From Spisula solida (lineage: Eukaryota > Mollusca > Bivalvia > Venerida > Mactridae): DNA of 64,000 nucleotides. Position numbers and translations under genes: made by a program. Below are positions 23,500 to 35,645 of the stretch, in pieces. Under the pieces are notes generated by a model. That model searched no databases. It was not told the origin of the DNA and was given only the letters and a program-made list of their open reading frames with translations. How positions within the stretch are numbered: the stretch's first letter is position 1; each line of letters starts with the position of its first letter. Where the stretch lies: positions 37,576,601 to 37,640,600 of the forward strand of contig OX365948.1 in NCBI GenBank assembly GCA_947247005.1. The letters run 5' to 3'.

Positions 23500-24510
23500 G
23501 TAAAACCCGCTGTGTGTAAGGCAGTTCTGTATGTTGAAGGCAGAGACACACGCGTTTTGCGCCACTAGAGTGGGATAAGTATTTGTTATTAGTCCCCTAC
23601 CGGTTTTTGACCTGAGGGGACTATAGGTTTGCCCTCCGTCCGTCCGTCCGTCCGTCAAACATTCTGGATCCTGACATAACTCAAACAGTTTCCAAGCTAG
23701 GTTTATGAAACTTGATATGTGGATAGGGGACAATAAGGGGATTATGCATGTCTAAAAATAATTATATAATAATAATAATGATTTAACATGGCTTCAAACC
23801 GGTAGGGGACTTCTGTATTACTTGCAATTCTCAATTACTTGTTTTATATGTGTTTTGCGTTACTTGTGAGATTGATCACTTACATATATCGTTGACGCGA
23901 TAAATGAACAATAAGTATATACAATTTATGTGCACACAAATGACATATTATTCGAGTCAACAGGTTTTAGGTATGCGATGTTTGCCAAAAGTTCGAAACT
24001 ATCGCCTTTGACATTGTATTCTCGACTTAATTCGTGGTTTGGAACAATTCTAAAACATTGAAAACAAACTTCAATCCTTCCTCAATATATCTGTCGTTTC
24101 CGTTTTGGAAAATGTGCATTTTCTGTGAAGATACAGAGGTTTTAATTGAACGAGGTACGAAAACAATGCTAACGAAATGCTAACGAAATAGGCAGTTCTG
24201 TTTTTCGAATGATAACGACTAAGGCAGAGCGTTAAATAATAATGCTAACGCAGAGGCAGAGATAAGAGACTTATGCTAACGACAAAGGCAGACATTTTAA
24301 TTACTTGACAAGGCCATTAAACCTCTTTGTACGATATGTATGTTATAAATATAACCCAGATTCATGTTAGGCTGTATTCCAAAGTCCATTTCACCAAGAA
24401 TCACGAGTGTTTAGTGGTTATTTTCGTCCAGTTGATTAACGGAATATATTACATACCTTGTGATCGCTGACGCTGGCAATTATCGGTTGTGAGTGGCCCT
24501 TTATGCCTGT
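23500..24510 (+). mobile_element. Element present as an inverted pair, copy 1
   Basis: The sequence from ACCCGCTGTGTGTAAGGCAG to ATCGGTTGTGAGTGGCCCTT matches 35645-36380 in reverse orientation. Shared blocks include ACACGCGTTTTGCGCCACTA, ACTTACATATATCGTTGACG and GCAGAGGCAGAGATAAGAGA. No coding region is seen. Copy 1 holds an insertion (23591-23838) that copy 2 lacks. Class unknown; the two borders define it only roughly. Confidence 0.65.
23591..23838. mobile_element. Miniature transposon with AGTCCCCTACCGGTTT ends
   Basis: AGTCCCCTACCGGTTT (23591) and AAACCGGTAGGGGACT (to 23811) are inverted termini. They enclose CCGTCCGTCCGTCCGTC and a TAA-rich stretch. The inverted sister copy at about 36215 reads GTATTTGTTATTTTATATG without it. 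The extra sequence here runs to about 23838 and is flanked by TTGTTATT-like words on both sides, which suggests a target duplication of about 8 bases that has drifted. Confidence 0.75.
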
Positions 24511-25383
24511 TAATGACGAACTGGGGTTAACATTCGAGTGCATGGCTGTTTGGGGGGGGGGGGCATTAAGCGCTCCATGCATTGTCATGAAGTTAATAAA
24601 CGAATAGTTTTCCTAGCATTCTATAGATTATGTAAGTACGAAATGCAGCGATTCAAATTACTTGACAGGTAACTTATTAAATGCACTGTTTTGTTTGTAC
24701 AAAAATGTATGTTATTTGTATGTTTCAAAGTTTCGTGAATAACCCCCCGAAGAACATAAGCTAATAATGGTGTATACTTCATAATGCCAATACATTGCTG
24801 AACATATGCAGTCAAATAATTATGATATTGGTATTAATCTTCTAAGCAATCAATGTTAATTAAAATCACCTGTATTTTACAAATAAAATAGTAAGGTTAT
24901 GTAAGCAGTCATAAAGTATACGGTATGGCATCTATTTATGGGCTGACTGCTTAAAACAGTTTGGCAACACGTGCTTATGTAGCATCATGTATATCATGTA
25001 ACATATTATTCCACGCAAGTACGCGTACGTTTCTTTATTAATGTAGTTGTTATCAGTAACATTTCAAATAAAATCAAAGCACTGTAAGTCCAGTAGTTGT
25101 TCGAATGAATTCCATTCTGATCACCTCGGCCTGTCTGTATTGAAATATTTACCGGAGACAAACGGAAATGTCCGAGCTTTCACGATTGGAATGAATGCAT
25201 GCAGGAAGCACAAGTCAAATAGTTTTCTGCGGTCAGAAAATGTCTAGTGTTTTTCAGCAGTTTTTGATGCTGATCGAATTTATTCCGTGTATGTTTAAAT
25301 GTATTAGTCATATAAAAATATACTTCCGGTTAATGGTGGACAGTGGTCAAGAAAATTGTCAACAAATAAAATCTGGTTTATAA
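24511..25383. other. AT-rich gap with a G run, leading into the LINE
   Basis: A run of about 12 G lies at about 24551. The part after about 25000 may be 5' untranslated sequence of the LINE, because its true 5' end cannot be seen. No independent gene was recognised. Confidence 0.45.
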
Positions 25384-25421
25384 GTTATCACAGAACGTCT
25401 GGAAGCGAATATCTGGTTAAC

Positions 25422-26774
25422 ATGGATGCAGGAGGGTCGGAGACAGGAGGTCAGGCTATGCTCGATGAATCAGAGGCAGAAATGAGTGAGTTGTTAAGTT
25501 TTTCTGTCCCGACACAGAATCGATTTGAAAGGCGGGAAAGTGACGGTTGGAAAACACAAACAAAGAAAAGAAAAAAGTATAGCAGTGGTAGCGTTCATAT
25601 GGACGATTTTGCTAGTCTAAGCATGGATGATAAACTTTCACGCATTTATGATCAGTTATATAAAATATCAAACATTGAATCCCAACAATTGCAGTGCAAA
25701 AGTGATATCCAAAATGTAAACAAATAGGTCAAGGTCACTAACAGAAGAGTTGACCAGGTTGAAAGACTATTACAGGAACAAGATGATAAACTAAGAGCGT
25801 TATCATATAGATCTATAGATTTAGAAGCACGTAGTCGAAGGAATAATTTGATATTCTACGGAATAACAGAGAGGTCTAATCATAGATCTGATAGAAGTTT
25901 GATCCTCAGTTTTATGGAGGCAGAGTTAGGTATAGACACTAGTGATATGTGCATTGATAGAGCACATAGACTGGGTAATAACAGAGAAGGTCGAGATCCT
26001 AAACGCCCACTTATTGTAAAATACAGAGACTATGTTGATACTGAAACTGTAATGAGGAAGGCCTATATTTTGAGAACTACACAGTTTTCAGTTGACAGGG
26101 ACTATCCTAAAGAAATTGCCATGGCTAGAAAACAACTCTACCAAAGTGAGGAAGCGTATTGGGCCAGGTATGACAGAAAGAAAGTCCAAATAAAATATCC
26201 TGCTGCACTTTATATTGATGGAAAACTGACAAAAGACAAATTCCCTGAATGGTTTCAGATTGTGAGAACAGATCTTCTATCCGAGGAAAGAGAGCCCCGT
26301 ATGTCAGCTATACACCACGAGCGTGCATATTCCACAGATACAGTGGTAGATCGCAAGCCTAGTGAGTCGTCCGGAGACGTGTTTCAGCCAAGTGATCGAA
26401 CAGCTGATCAGTCAGCTGTGTTTGTAAACAGTGTGTCGTCACGTGACCCACGTGACCATACTAGTGGTTATACACAACGCGAGAGTGAAAGCGAAAGTGA
26501 ATGTAATAATGCAATAAACGTACCTAATGATGCAAATAATTCCGATAGTGATAAGTCTAATTCCAAAGCACAAAGTGACACACAAAGAAAAAACAAAAAT
26601 TCCAAGTCGTGTAAACAATCCAATACACGCGAAAAACAGGGTCGCACAAACAGTCAAGCAAAGCGTGGGATTCCCCGTAGGACAAGGTCATGCTCCGCAA
26701 ATAGAAGAGTTACGTCATCAAGTGACAAAACCCAATCGCAACCCAGTGTTGGTAATACACATGTCAAGAAATAG
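25422..26774 (+). pseudogene. LINE ORF1 protein, one internal TAG
   Basis: The start ATG is 25422. The frame is open to TAG at 26772-26774 except for one TAG at 25725-25727, giving about 450 codons. After a hydrophilic N-terminus comes a likely coiled coil (about residues 70-140, across the stop). Next is an RRM-like core with RRNNLIFYGI, IDRAHRLG and RPLIVKYRDY motifs, as in ORF1 proteins of L1-like LINEs, which bind RNA as nucleic-acid chaperones. The C-terminal third is rich in Ser, Asn, Lys and Arg and looks disordered. The internal stop replaces what is probably a Gln codon in a continuous coil, so it is most simply a decay mutation. Confidence 0.8.
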
Positions 26775-29700
26775 GACAGTAGTGAGAGTAGAGTAGAGGG
26801 TTTAAAAGTGTGTTTATTGAATATACAAGGTCTGATTGGAAAACATTATTGTAAACTTGACTGTGAATATGTTAAAACTCTTTTTAAAAATAATGATATA
26901 TTACTATTTACAGAAACATGGTTAGAATCAAGTTACAACCATGAAGTTGATGGTTTTGTTTCTTTTGTTTTGAACAGAACAAATAGACATAAAAATTCCA
27001 AAAGAAATAGTGGAGGGTTGATTATTTATGTAAGAGATGAAATAAAAGATTTTGTTGAGTTTTTGAAAAATGTGGAAGACTGTATAATATGGTTGAAAAT
27101 AAAAAGTGACATTGTTGAATGTAGTGAAGATATCTTATTATGTTTATGTTACAATATACCAAGTGGTAGTAGTAGGCAGGTGTTTGTTGATAGAAATATA
27201 TTTGAACATTTAGTTGATGATCTCTATTATTTTGATAATATGTTTGAAAGTAAATGTAAATTTGTATTAACAGGTGATTTCAATGCTAGTATTGCAGAGA
27301 AATTAGTTTTTGTTGAAAATGAAACATTATTTAATTTAGACTTGCTACCAGATGATTATATTGAGGATGTTGTAATACCTAGAAATAGCTTAGATACCAA
27401 AGTAAATGAAAATGGTAGGTTATTACTTGAATTATGTAAATCAACAGGTTTAAGAATACTGAATGGTAGAAAAGATTATGACAAGGATGGGAAATTTACA
27501 TGTGTGACTGCTCAAGGCAGTAGTGTTATTGATTTAGTACTTTGTAAAAGTGATATGTTTGACTATATTTTTAACTTTAAAGTACATGAACCAAACATTG
27601 TGTCTGATCATTGTTTAGTAAATTTTTCTATTAAGTCCTGTAAAAATGATCATGCTGATACTACCAATGTTTATAATACTAATTCAATTGATGAAAACCC
27701 AAAGATGGCATATATTTATAAATGGGATACTGAAAAAAGAGGATCATTTTTAAACTCATTGAATCAAGATGAAGTTAGAACTAAATTTGACCATCTCTGT
27801 GAGGAAATAAATATGTCAGAATCACCAGATGACGTCAACATAAATTTATCCAATTTATACCATCAAATAGAGGATGTTTGTGATCCACTTTTTAAAAAGA
27901 ATATTAGTTCAAAAGAACCCAACGTTTGTTGTACGTCAAATAATCAGCCATGGTATGATGAGGAATGCCAATGTAGTCAAAATGATTTTTATACTTGTTT
28001 AAATTTTTATAGGAAAGATAAATCTGACCAAAATAGAATAGAAATGGTTAAAGCGAGAAGTACATATAAATCTCTACTTAGAAGTAAAAGATATCAGTTT
28101 GAACTGAAACAGACTAGAAAATTACAAGATCTCAAGTATAAAAATGCTAAAGAATACTGGAAATTATTGAAAAGTTCATGCCAGCAAAATAAAAATTCTA
28201 TTACAAAAAGTACTTTAAACACTGATAACTTTGCTGCATATTTTAAATCAATTAATGATCCAGAATCAGTTTTCTTTCAAGCGGATGAAGATGTTATATA
28301 TTTCAATGATAGGTACTTAAACGGGGAACTAGATGTTATGTTTCAAGAATTAAACGTTGATATTGAAGAAAATGAGATTGCACTAGCATGTAAACAATTA
28401 AAAAATGGTAAATCTGCAGGTCCTGATCTGATGTTAAATGAATTTTTTATAACTGGGATTAAGGATAGTCATTTTCTCAAGTGTCTGAGGACATTATTTA
28501 ACAAAATATTTAAAATTGGATATTTTCCAGACCAATGGTCCGAAGGTTTTGTAGTACCTTTACACAAAAAGGGTGGTTCTAATGACCCTGGTAATTATAG
28601 GGGCATAACTTTATTAAGTACTCTTAGTAAATTGTTTACGAAAGTTTTAAATAATAGACTCACTGATTGGGCAGAGTGCTATAATGTATATATAGAGGCT
28701 CAATCTGGTTTCAGAAAACATATGAGTACCACAGATAATGTTTTTGTCTTACATTCTTTAATTAACCACTTGATAAATGACAATAAGAAAATGTATGCAG
28801 CTTTTATTGATTTTACTAAAGCCTTTGATTATATTGTTAGAGACATTCTATGGTATAAGTTGGTCAAGTTAGGTATTCGTGGTAAAATGTTTAATATTGT
28901 AAAGTCGATATATGAGGGTTACAAAACAACGTGTCGCGTAAAGTATAACAACAAGTTAAGTGATGAATTTACATGTATGTTAGGTGTTAGACAAGGAGAA
29001 AGTTTATCCCCATTTTTATTTGCTATGTATTTAAATGATATTGAAGAGTATTTTGTTTTGAACGGGTTTAAAGGAGTTGAGATAGATACATTACACATAT
29101 TTTTATTACTGTATGCAGACGATATTGTTATCATTTCAGAAACAGAAAGTGGGTTGCAAAAGGGCTTACATTTACTAGAAGAATATTGTAATAGATGGAA
29201 ATTGACAGTAAACATAAATAAGACAAAAATTCTAGTTTTCAGAAAAGCAGGTTCTCTTAAAAAAACATTAGATTTTTATATGAAGATAAAGAAATTGAAA
29301 TAGTCAATAAATTTAAATATCTTGGAATAGTTTTTACTACTGGCGGCTCTTTCATAAAAACTTATGAATCCCTTTCTGGTCAAGCGCTAAAATCTTTGTA
29401 CATGCTAAAATCTTATTTTTTAAAATTTCTATCAATGAGTGTGAGCCATAAGTTAGACTTATTTGATAAATTAATTATACCTGTACTTTGTTTTGGGAGT
29501 GAGATATGGGGTATCAATGACGTAATACAAATGGAACGCATCCAATTACAATTTTTAAAAGAAATTATGGGCGTTAGATCCCAAACACAGAATAATTTTA
29601 TATATGGAGAATTAGGGCGATACCCACTTAAAATTACATGTTTAGTTAATGTTATTAGATATTGGTTAAAAGTTGTACAGTGCTCAGATACAAAATACAT

Positions 29701-30322
29701 TAAAGCTACCTACAATATGATGATTAAAGACTTGGAATTGTATCCAAATAAGAAATCTTGGGCAAAGTCCGTTAAACATATTTTAGATACTTCAGGGTTT
29801 TCAGAGGTATGGATTAATCAGAATGTCGCTAACAGTAAATTGTTTCTGTCTATTTTTAAACAAAGAGTAAAAGATAATTATTTACAAATTTGGAATAACG
29901 AAGTAGAAAATTCGACAAGGGCAAGAACTTATAAATTATTCTGTAGTTTCAACTTTAATTCTTACTTAGATAACATTAATTTTGATAAAAACAGGTTTGC
30001 GCTCACTAGATTCCGTGTCTCAGCACACAGGTTAGAGGTTGAGGCCGGAAGATGGCACAAGCCACATAAAATCCCATACGATGAAAGAAAATGTCATACA
30101 TGTCATACCCTAGAAGACGAATTTCACTTTTTATTAGAATGTCCCCTATATCACGAAATAAGAAAATGTCATATTAAACGATATTTCTGGAATCATCCAA
30201 ATGTACCAAAATTTGTTGAACTTTTAAAATCTGATAATAAGACTATCCAGAAAAACCTATCTATGTTCTTACAGAAAAGTTTCGAAATAAGACGCAAGAC
30301 AATCATGTATGATTTTAATTAG
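26775..30322 (+). pseudogene. LINE ORF2: endonuclease, reverse transcriptase, zinc finger (one frameshift)
   Basis: The frame continues directly, in phase, from the ORF1 stop with no ATG before the endonuclease. The first possible start is a GTG at 26808. Endonuclease motifs are LNIQG, FTETW (catalytic Glu), LTGDFNA and SDHCLV. Reverse transcriptase follows with KSAGPD, GNYRGITLLS, SGFRKHMST, AAFIDFTKAFD (catalytic Asp), GVRQGESLSP and LLYADDIVI (catalytic YADD). Near 29279 one base appears to be missing, so the frame shifts and continues through KFKYLGIVFTTGG to 30322. The C-terminal part carries a CCHC-type finger (CHTCHTLEDEFHFLLEC). All catalytic residues are intact. The enzyme would nick DNA and copy LINE RNA by target-primed reverse transcription (established for this class). 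Confidence 0.88.
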
Positions 30323-30673
30323 TACTGTAGTATATTTCACTTTAATAACTCTCTCTCACTTTGTATATATGTATATGTGTTCATTGAATAACTACAATTA
30401 CAGTAGGAGTGTATATATGTACCATACATTTAAACCGATTATGTTGCATGATAAAGTTAAAACTTACAAATTGATTATATTGCTTATTATTATATCAATA
30501 TATTTGATACAATTATACCTGAATATGCTAATAATGTCACCATTAACCATTGTAAATTATGTGGAATTGTATATATTTGTAGAATGATAGGCATATTTGC
30601 CTTTTTCTTGAATAAACTATACTATAATCCAGATACGTGTAACATCGGATACTATCGTCTGATTAATCTAACC

Positions 30674-31626
30674 TAAAGCTGGGTCCACACTATGAACGTT
30701 TGTAGTAGCGTTGGTCAGCGTTTCAAAAGTCGAAAAAATGAGCTCAAACGTCGGTAAAATTACGCTCGCGAGGAGGAATATTTTGGTTCACACTACCAGC
30801 GTTGTGTATCTGGCGCACGCACACTTTTGCGAACGTTTTCTTGCGCTTGACTGCATTAGGCAGCGGTTACTCGCGCTTAACAATGTTTACCAGCGTTGTA
30901 GTTAATTTCTATTAGCGCATGTGAACGTTTGCCAACGCAGGTTAGCGTATGTGCAGCGGTCCCTTACTTAGTCCGACTTAGACGAACGAGGTGCCAAACG
31001 TCGGGATCCGTTGTACAAAGTTCACCTAAGTTACTGAAACGTTATGGAACGTTCGTCTGCGCTAACCACGTGCGTTGCTATCGCGTTCATTGCGTCGGAT
31101 ACCCGTTGGCCTACGTTGGACAAACGCTCATTTGCGCTTGGGAAAGTTGGCTTACGCCAGCATTTGCGTTACTACCTTACTTTTTTACTAGCGGAGCTGA
31201 ACGTTTGCCCAAACGTCGGTAAACGTCGGTCCAACCGCTAGAGTGTGAACCCAGCTTAAACGCTGGCGGTGTCGATGAATTGAGGCTAACGTTTCTCTAG
31301 CGGAGACCAACGGGTAGTCAATGCAATGAATGCGATAGTAACGCAAGGGCTGGTATAAGCGAACTTTCCCCAACGCAAGTGAACGTTCCCAAAATGTGTG
31401 TGCGTTAGATTCACAACGTTCGCAGTGTGAACCAAAATATTCCTTCTCGCGAACGTAATTTCACCGACGTTTTGGCTCACTTTATCGACTTTTGAAACGC
31501 TGACCAACGCTAGTAAAAACGTTCATAGTGTGAACCCATCTTCAGAAACATTTACTAGAGGAGCTGAACGTTTTCCCAAACGTCGGTAAACGTCGGTCAA
31601 AACGCCAGGGTGTGAACCCACCTTAA
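30674..31626. mobile_element. Composite miniature element with TAAGSTGGGTTCACAC ends
   Basis: The left end TAAAGCTGGGTCCACACT and the right end, read in reverse as TTAAGGTGGGTTCACACC, are inverted. Inside are further copies of the right end (AGTGTGAACCCAGCTT at about 31243, AGTGTGAACCCATCTT at about 31529). There is also a long inverted pair: GCGTTGGTCAGCGTTTCAAA near 30709 and its complement near 31493. GC-rich AACG-repeat sequence fills the rest. Several overlapping copies seem to have inserted into or duplicated from each other. No coding region is present. Confidence 0.75.
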
Positions 31627-31629
31627 CGA

Positions 31630-34600
31630 ACTACATGTATGTGTAACAGAGTATATAGAGTGATACTCGGAGTTATGGATATTCCGCGTACCGCTTGTTG
31701 AGAGAAGCTACATTGATTACGCAATGGAACCATGGTCTCGATATAATTAGAAATACTGGGTCAGTACCACAGTACATGTATATGATTACGTAACAGTTTA
31801 TGCAGACCGAAAAGGTACGTACGGAAGGCCGTTAACAGAAGTGGTAATTGCTTTGTAAATACAAAGAAATACTGGAAATAGGTTTAAATTATTTATTTGG
31901 ATATCCAACTGTCCAATTTAGAAATAGTTGTAGAAACATTGTAGTTGTTCTATTATCGAACAACTAATAAAAAAAGTATCTATATTACATAAAGCAGAGT
32001 GCCACATAAAAAAATTTCATTGTCGATGACTTACAGTTCATGTAAACTGCTGACTAACAAGTGCTGTATTTATACCTTACTGTCATAGATCTGCATTTAT
32101 TAAATATGTAGACGTGCATGGATATGTACTTAGTTAGAGAGTTAAAGCTCCAGCACGAATAAGATGTAAAGTACAACCTCGTCGACAGAGCAACAACCTT
32201 TGATTTCCGGCCATTGTATGACTTCAATGATTGGGAGACTATACAATTCAACTTGTATGACTTATTGCGATAACCGGAAGTTGACTCGTTTATGTACTGA
32301 GTTAATTGGTGTGACAATATGTAAAAACTGCAAATTTTACCATCATTTTGTTGACATTTTACTTATATAATCGATAGAATACTACGCAAACCATTCATTT
32401 GTAAACTCATGTGGAACTTTTGGGCTTATTCTTAAGGAAAAGACAACTCTGTGGATAGTGATTTTTGTACCTGTGTGTTTGTACGAGTTGTTTCCCTTTA
32501 CACCACAAAAATCGATAAACATTCCCCATACACAACAATTTCGCTTATCTTAATCCAATCGATTCAGATCGATATCGGCTATTTCCGTTAGTGGTCGTAA
32601 ATTTTCCGATAGTCACGAATGATAACGGTAAGCTACATAAATCGTAGCCTGAGGGGCTACTGATCAGATAAAAAGATAAGCAGTCGATTTTTCATATTTT
32701 CAGATTTATGATTGTAACTGTCTCGTGATCATGTATACATTTCAATTTGAATTGCTGATGTTGACTTCTGGTAAATTCTGGTATGCGTGTGGTAGTATCT
32801 TAGTAACAACAAGATGACTTCGCTTATTATCAAATATTTTCTTAATCCCGATATAAATTATGCTTGTTTTTTTGTAAATTATGTTATATTCGCACGTACA
32901 AAAAAAACAAGTACAGTCCAAATTTTGAGTGATTGGCATCATGAATCAAATAATTAATTTGAGGTGTGTGAGGCGTTTTTTAAAGTCCTCGTGTGTATAT
33001 GCGTTCTTGTCTATTTAATTCAGTTTGATTACGTAACTTTTATCGTAAAGATTTTGCAATGTTTTACACAGAATGTTGTGTTAATAAATAAGTTCAAGTT
33101 CAATAAACTGCTGCAATCAATTATACAATTATTGCGATATAATGAAAATAGGCAAATCATAACAGAATATTTGTATTCATAATAAGTCAAACAAATATAT
33201 AAAAAGTTAAACCGCCTTAGTACAATACTAATATACAACATTTTATACAATCTCCTATCTGCCTTCATGGAAGATATTTTTACAGGTTTTTACTAATTTT
33301 ATCCAAATATCGATGGTGTTTTTCACGCATGAGTGGATAATAGCCCATAATTATACATACATATATATAAAGCGATAGAATGTATGACCCTATTGTTTAA
33401 CTATATCGATAGACAGTGATCAGACAGGATTAGACTGATAAGGGGCAATAAAACAATTAAGGGATTACACTACTTCTGCGGCTTTTTATTTCCCGGTCAC
33501 AAATATGAATACTGACTTAGCTTTATAAGTTTAAAAAGTAGAAACACATACAAACTTTCATTGAAATAGTATAAATGTATTATTAATGTTTTTTAAACTT
33601 TGTTTAAATAAAAAGGCTATACATAGGGAAAAGTTATATTTATGAAAAACTTAAGTCTCGCACATATGGGAAAATATATGAATTTTGAAAACAGCCATGG
33701 TAACGTGATACCTTTGAATAAAACCATTTTTTTAAACATAACAGTGCATGAAGGCCATTTTAATAAAAGTTTGTATGTGTTTTTGTTTATTTTCAAACGG
33801 ATATAATATACTCTTATTAATATACTCATAATTAGTCATGAAATGGGAAAGTACAGGTATATTGTGATGTAGTTTTGTCTAGAACCAAATGTAGCTAGTA
33901 TTATGACTGAAATAGCCTTATTGATAGGTTTAAATAATGCATAATGTAGTTTTATTTTTCTGTAATATCGTTTTTAAAACATTAAAGGTGATATATTATT
34001 ATGTTATACGTCCGTGGTCCCTCTCTTGAAATTATCAGTTTTTTACATGGTAAAAGATATGCCGACTTCAATTAAACACCATCAAAACCAACGAATCAAT
34101 TAGCCACGTGTTAAATGTATGGAACGTGATAATTACACCAGTTTCCCCCTTGTCACTTTTTAATTTAAATAAAAAGTAAAGTCAATAATTACGTCTTATT
34201 CATTTGATTTAATTACTTCCCACCTCCACGATCAAAATAATAATTAAAAACCTATATATCAATGCACACAAAACGTATTGAAAACATGCGTTAAATAAGA
34301 AGAAAATGAGTAAATAAAGATTTGAGTTGAAAATTGAACTCCTAACTTTGTTCTAAGGGGCTGTAAAATCTAAAAGGCTTTTTTTTCTTTTTCTCAAAAA
34401 TACTACACAATACGAAACCCCAAAACAACCCACGTATAATAAACGACTAATTTGACAGTGGTTACCCATTGTGATCTCTTCGGCCTTTATAGATCGGAGA
34501 AAAACGGAAACAGCCGATGTTTCACGGTATATATTATACTTAATGATTATGGAAACGCGTAATTGAACGCGCATTTCTTCATTTTCAAACTAAATTGGAA

Positions 34601-35500
34601 GCAATTTGTACACTTGCAAATTTCTTAAAAAATATATTGTGATAATGCTTAGACATCATAGAATACTTCACGAGGTTATAAAAAAATGTCACTTAAGTAA
34701 AAAGCAACTTTATAGCCTGTCAAAAACGCGGTTTTGAGTATTTTGACAGTTTTCATATAGAGTTATATAGGAATGGTAGTCACTAACTTCAAACGAAAAT
34801 GGAAGCCAAAAGTTAACGTACCATATTAATAAAAAGTATATTGAAATAAAGTGCAGAAAATGAAGATTACTTCACGAGGTTATAAAATTTTGTCATCTAA
34901 TGTTATAAACAATTTATTAGTGTTAAACCATACGGCTCCTATATAAATCTATAGTAAATCAGTGTATCGTAAAACGTTATCGATGTGATCGATTAGACGT
35001 TTTCAAGGGAGGCTACTTTGCCGATAACACCCGATAAGTTACAGAAATGTTCCGTATGCTAAGACAATGCCTCAAGAGCTTTCGCCCCATCAAAGTCATG
35101 CACTCGTCATTAACAGACATTATAGCATAAAAACGGTGATTTTGCCCATACGTTAACGGGACGAAAAACATGCGTAAACATAAAGATTCACGCGAGAAAG
35201 CGCTGTTATCGTCCAGTTTTACGTATGCTCATTTCAGGGCCTCATCGACGAAAATAAACGATTTTATGAACTGCAATTCCCATTTTATTTGTAACTGCTA
35301 ATTAATTTTCTATAATATTTCAATAATAATTTAAAATAAACCCGCATTATCCATGTTTTCTTGGTATTTGCCGATCCCGGAAGTCGACGCTCATAACAAA
35401 AACTGTAATGACGTAACGTTTGTTTTCGCGACGTTACATTTGTTTACGCGACGTCGCCACAAAATCTCCCGCCAAAATGTAATTATTTCGAAAAACAAAC
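31630..35500. other. AT-rich stretch with no gene seen
   Basis: No exon, RNA gene or defined element was recognised in about 3.9 kb. A motif ACTTCACGAGGTTATAAAA occurs twice (about 34667 and 34868), hinting at an old tandem duplication of about 200 bases. Confidence 0.5.
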
Positions 35501-35526
35501 GCATAAATTGATGTTTTGTATGCTAT

Positions 35527-35645
35527 AATAGCGTTTACGCATGTTTTTTCGTGCTATAACTTATGCAGAGTTCCTCGGGCTTGAGCACCAACCGTCCCTC
35601 GGGACTCTGCAGATGTTATAGCACGAAAAAGCATGCGTTAACCCT
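35527..35645. repeat. Palindrome of about 120 bases (GTGCTATAAC hairpin)
   Basis: The arms GCATGTTTTTTCGTGCTATA and TATAGCACGAAAAAGCATGC enclose GCAGAGTTCCTCGGG / GTCCCTCGGGACTCTGCAG, itself a second inverted pair. The palindrome abuts the end of the inverted-pair element at about 35645. A decayed relative (TGTTATAACACGAAAGGCATGC) is at about 18163. Confidence 0.7.

Larger units (their letters stand above)
25422..30626 (+). mobile_element. Non-LTR retrotransposon (LINE), nearly full length
   Basis: The element contains ORF1, then an apurinic-type endonuclease plus reverse transcriptase ORF2 and a zinc-finger C-terminus, all on the plus strand. It ends in a 3' region with a small AGGCATATTTGCCT stem and a short ACTATACTATA tail (about 30585-30626). 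The 5' end is not defined. The order coiled-coil/RRM-like ORF1, endonuclease, RT and CCHC finger fits L1- and Jockey-type LINEs, and the clade was not assigned. Damage is light (two TAG codons, one frameshift), so insertion is fairly recent. Confidence 0.9.

Noticed and set aside
24541..24565. G run as a separate quadruplex locus
   Set aside because: A single run of about 12 G without partner runs nearby is not enough.
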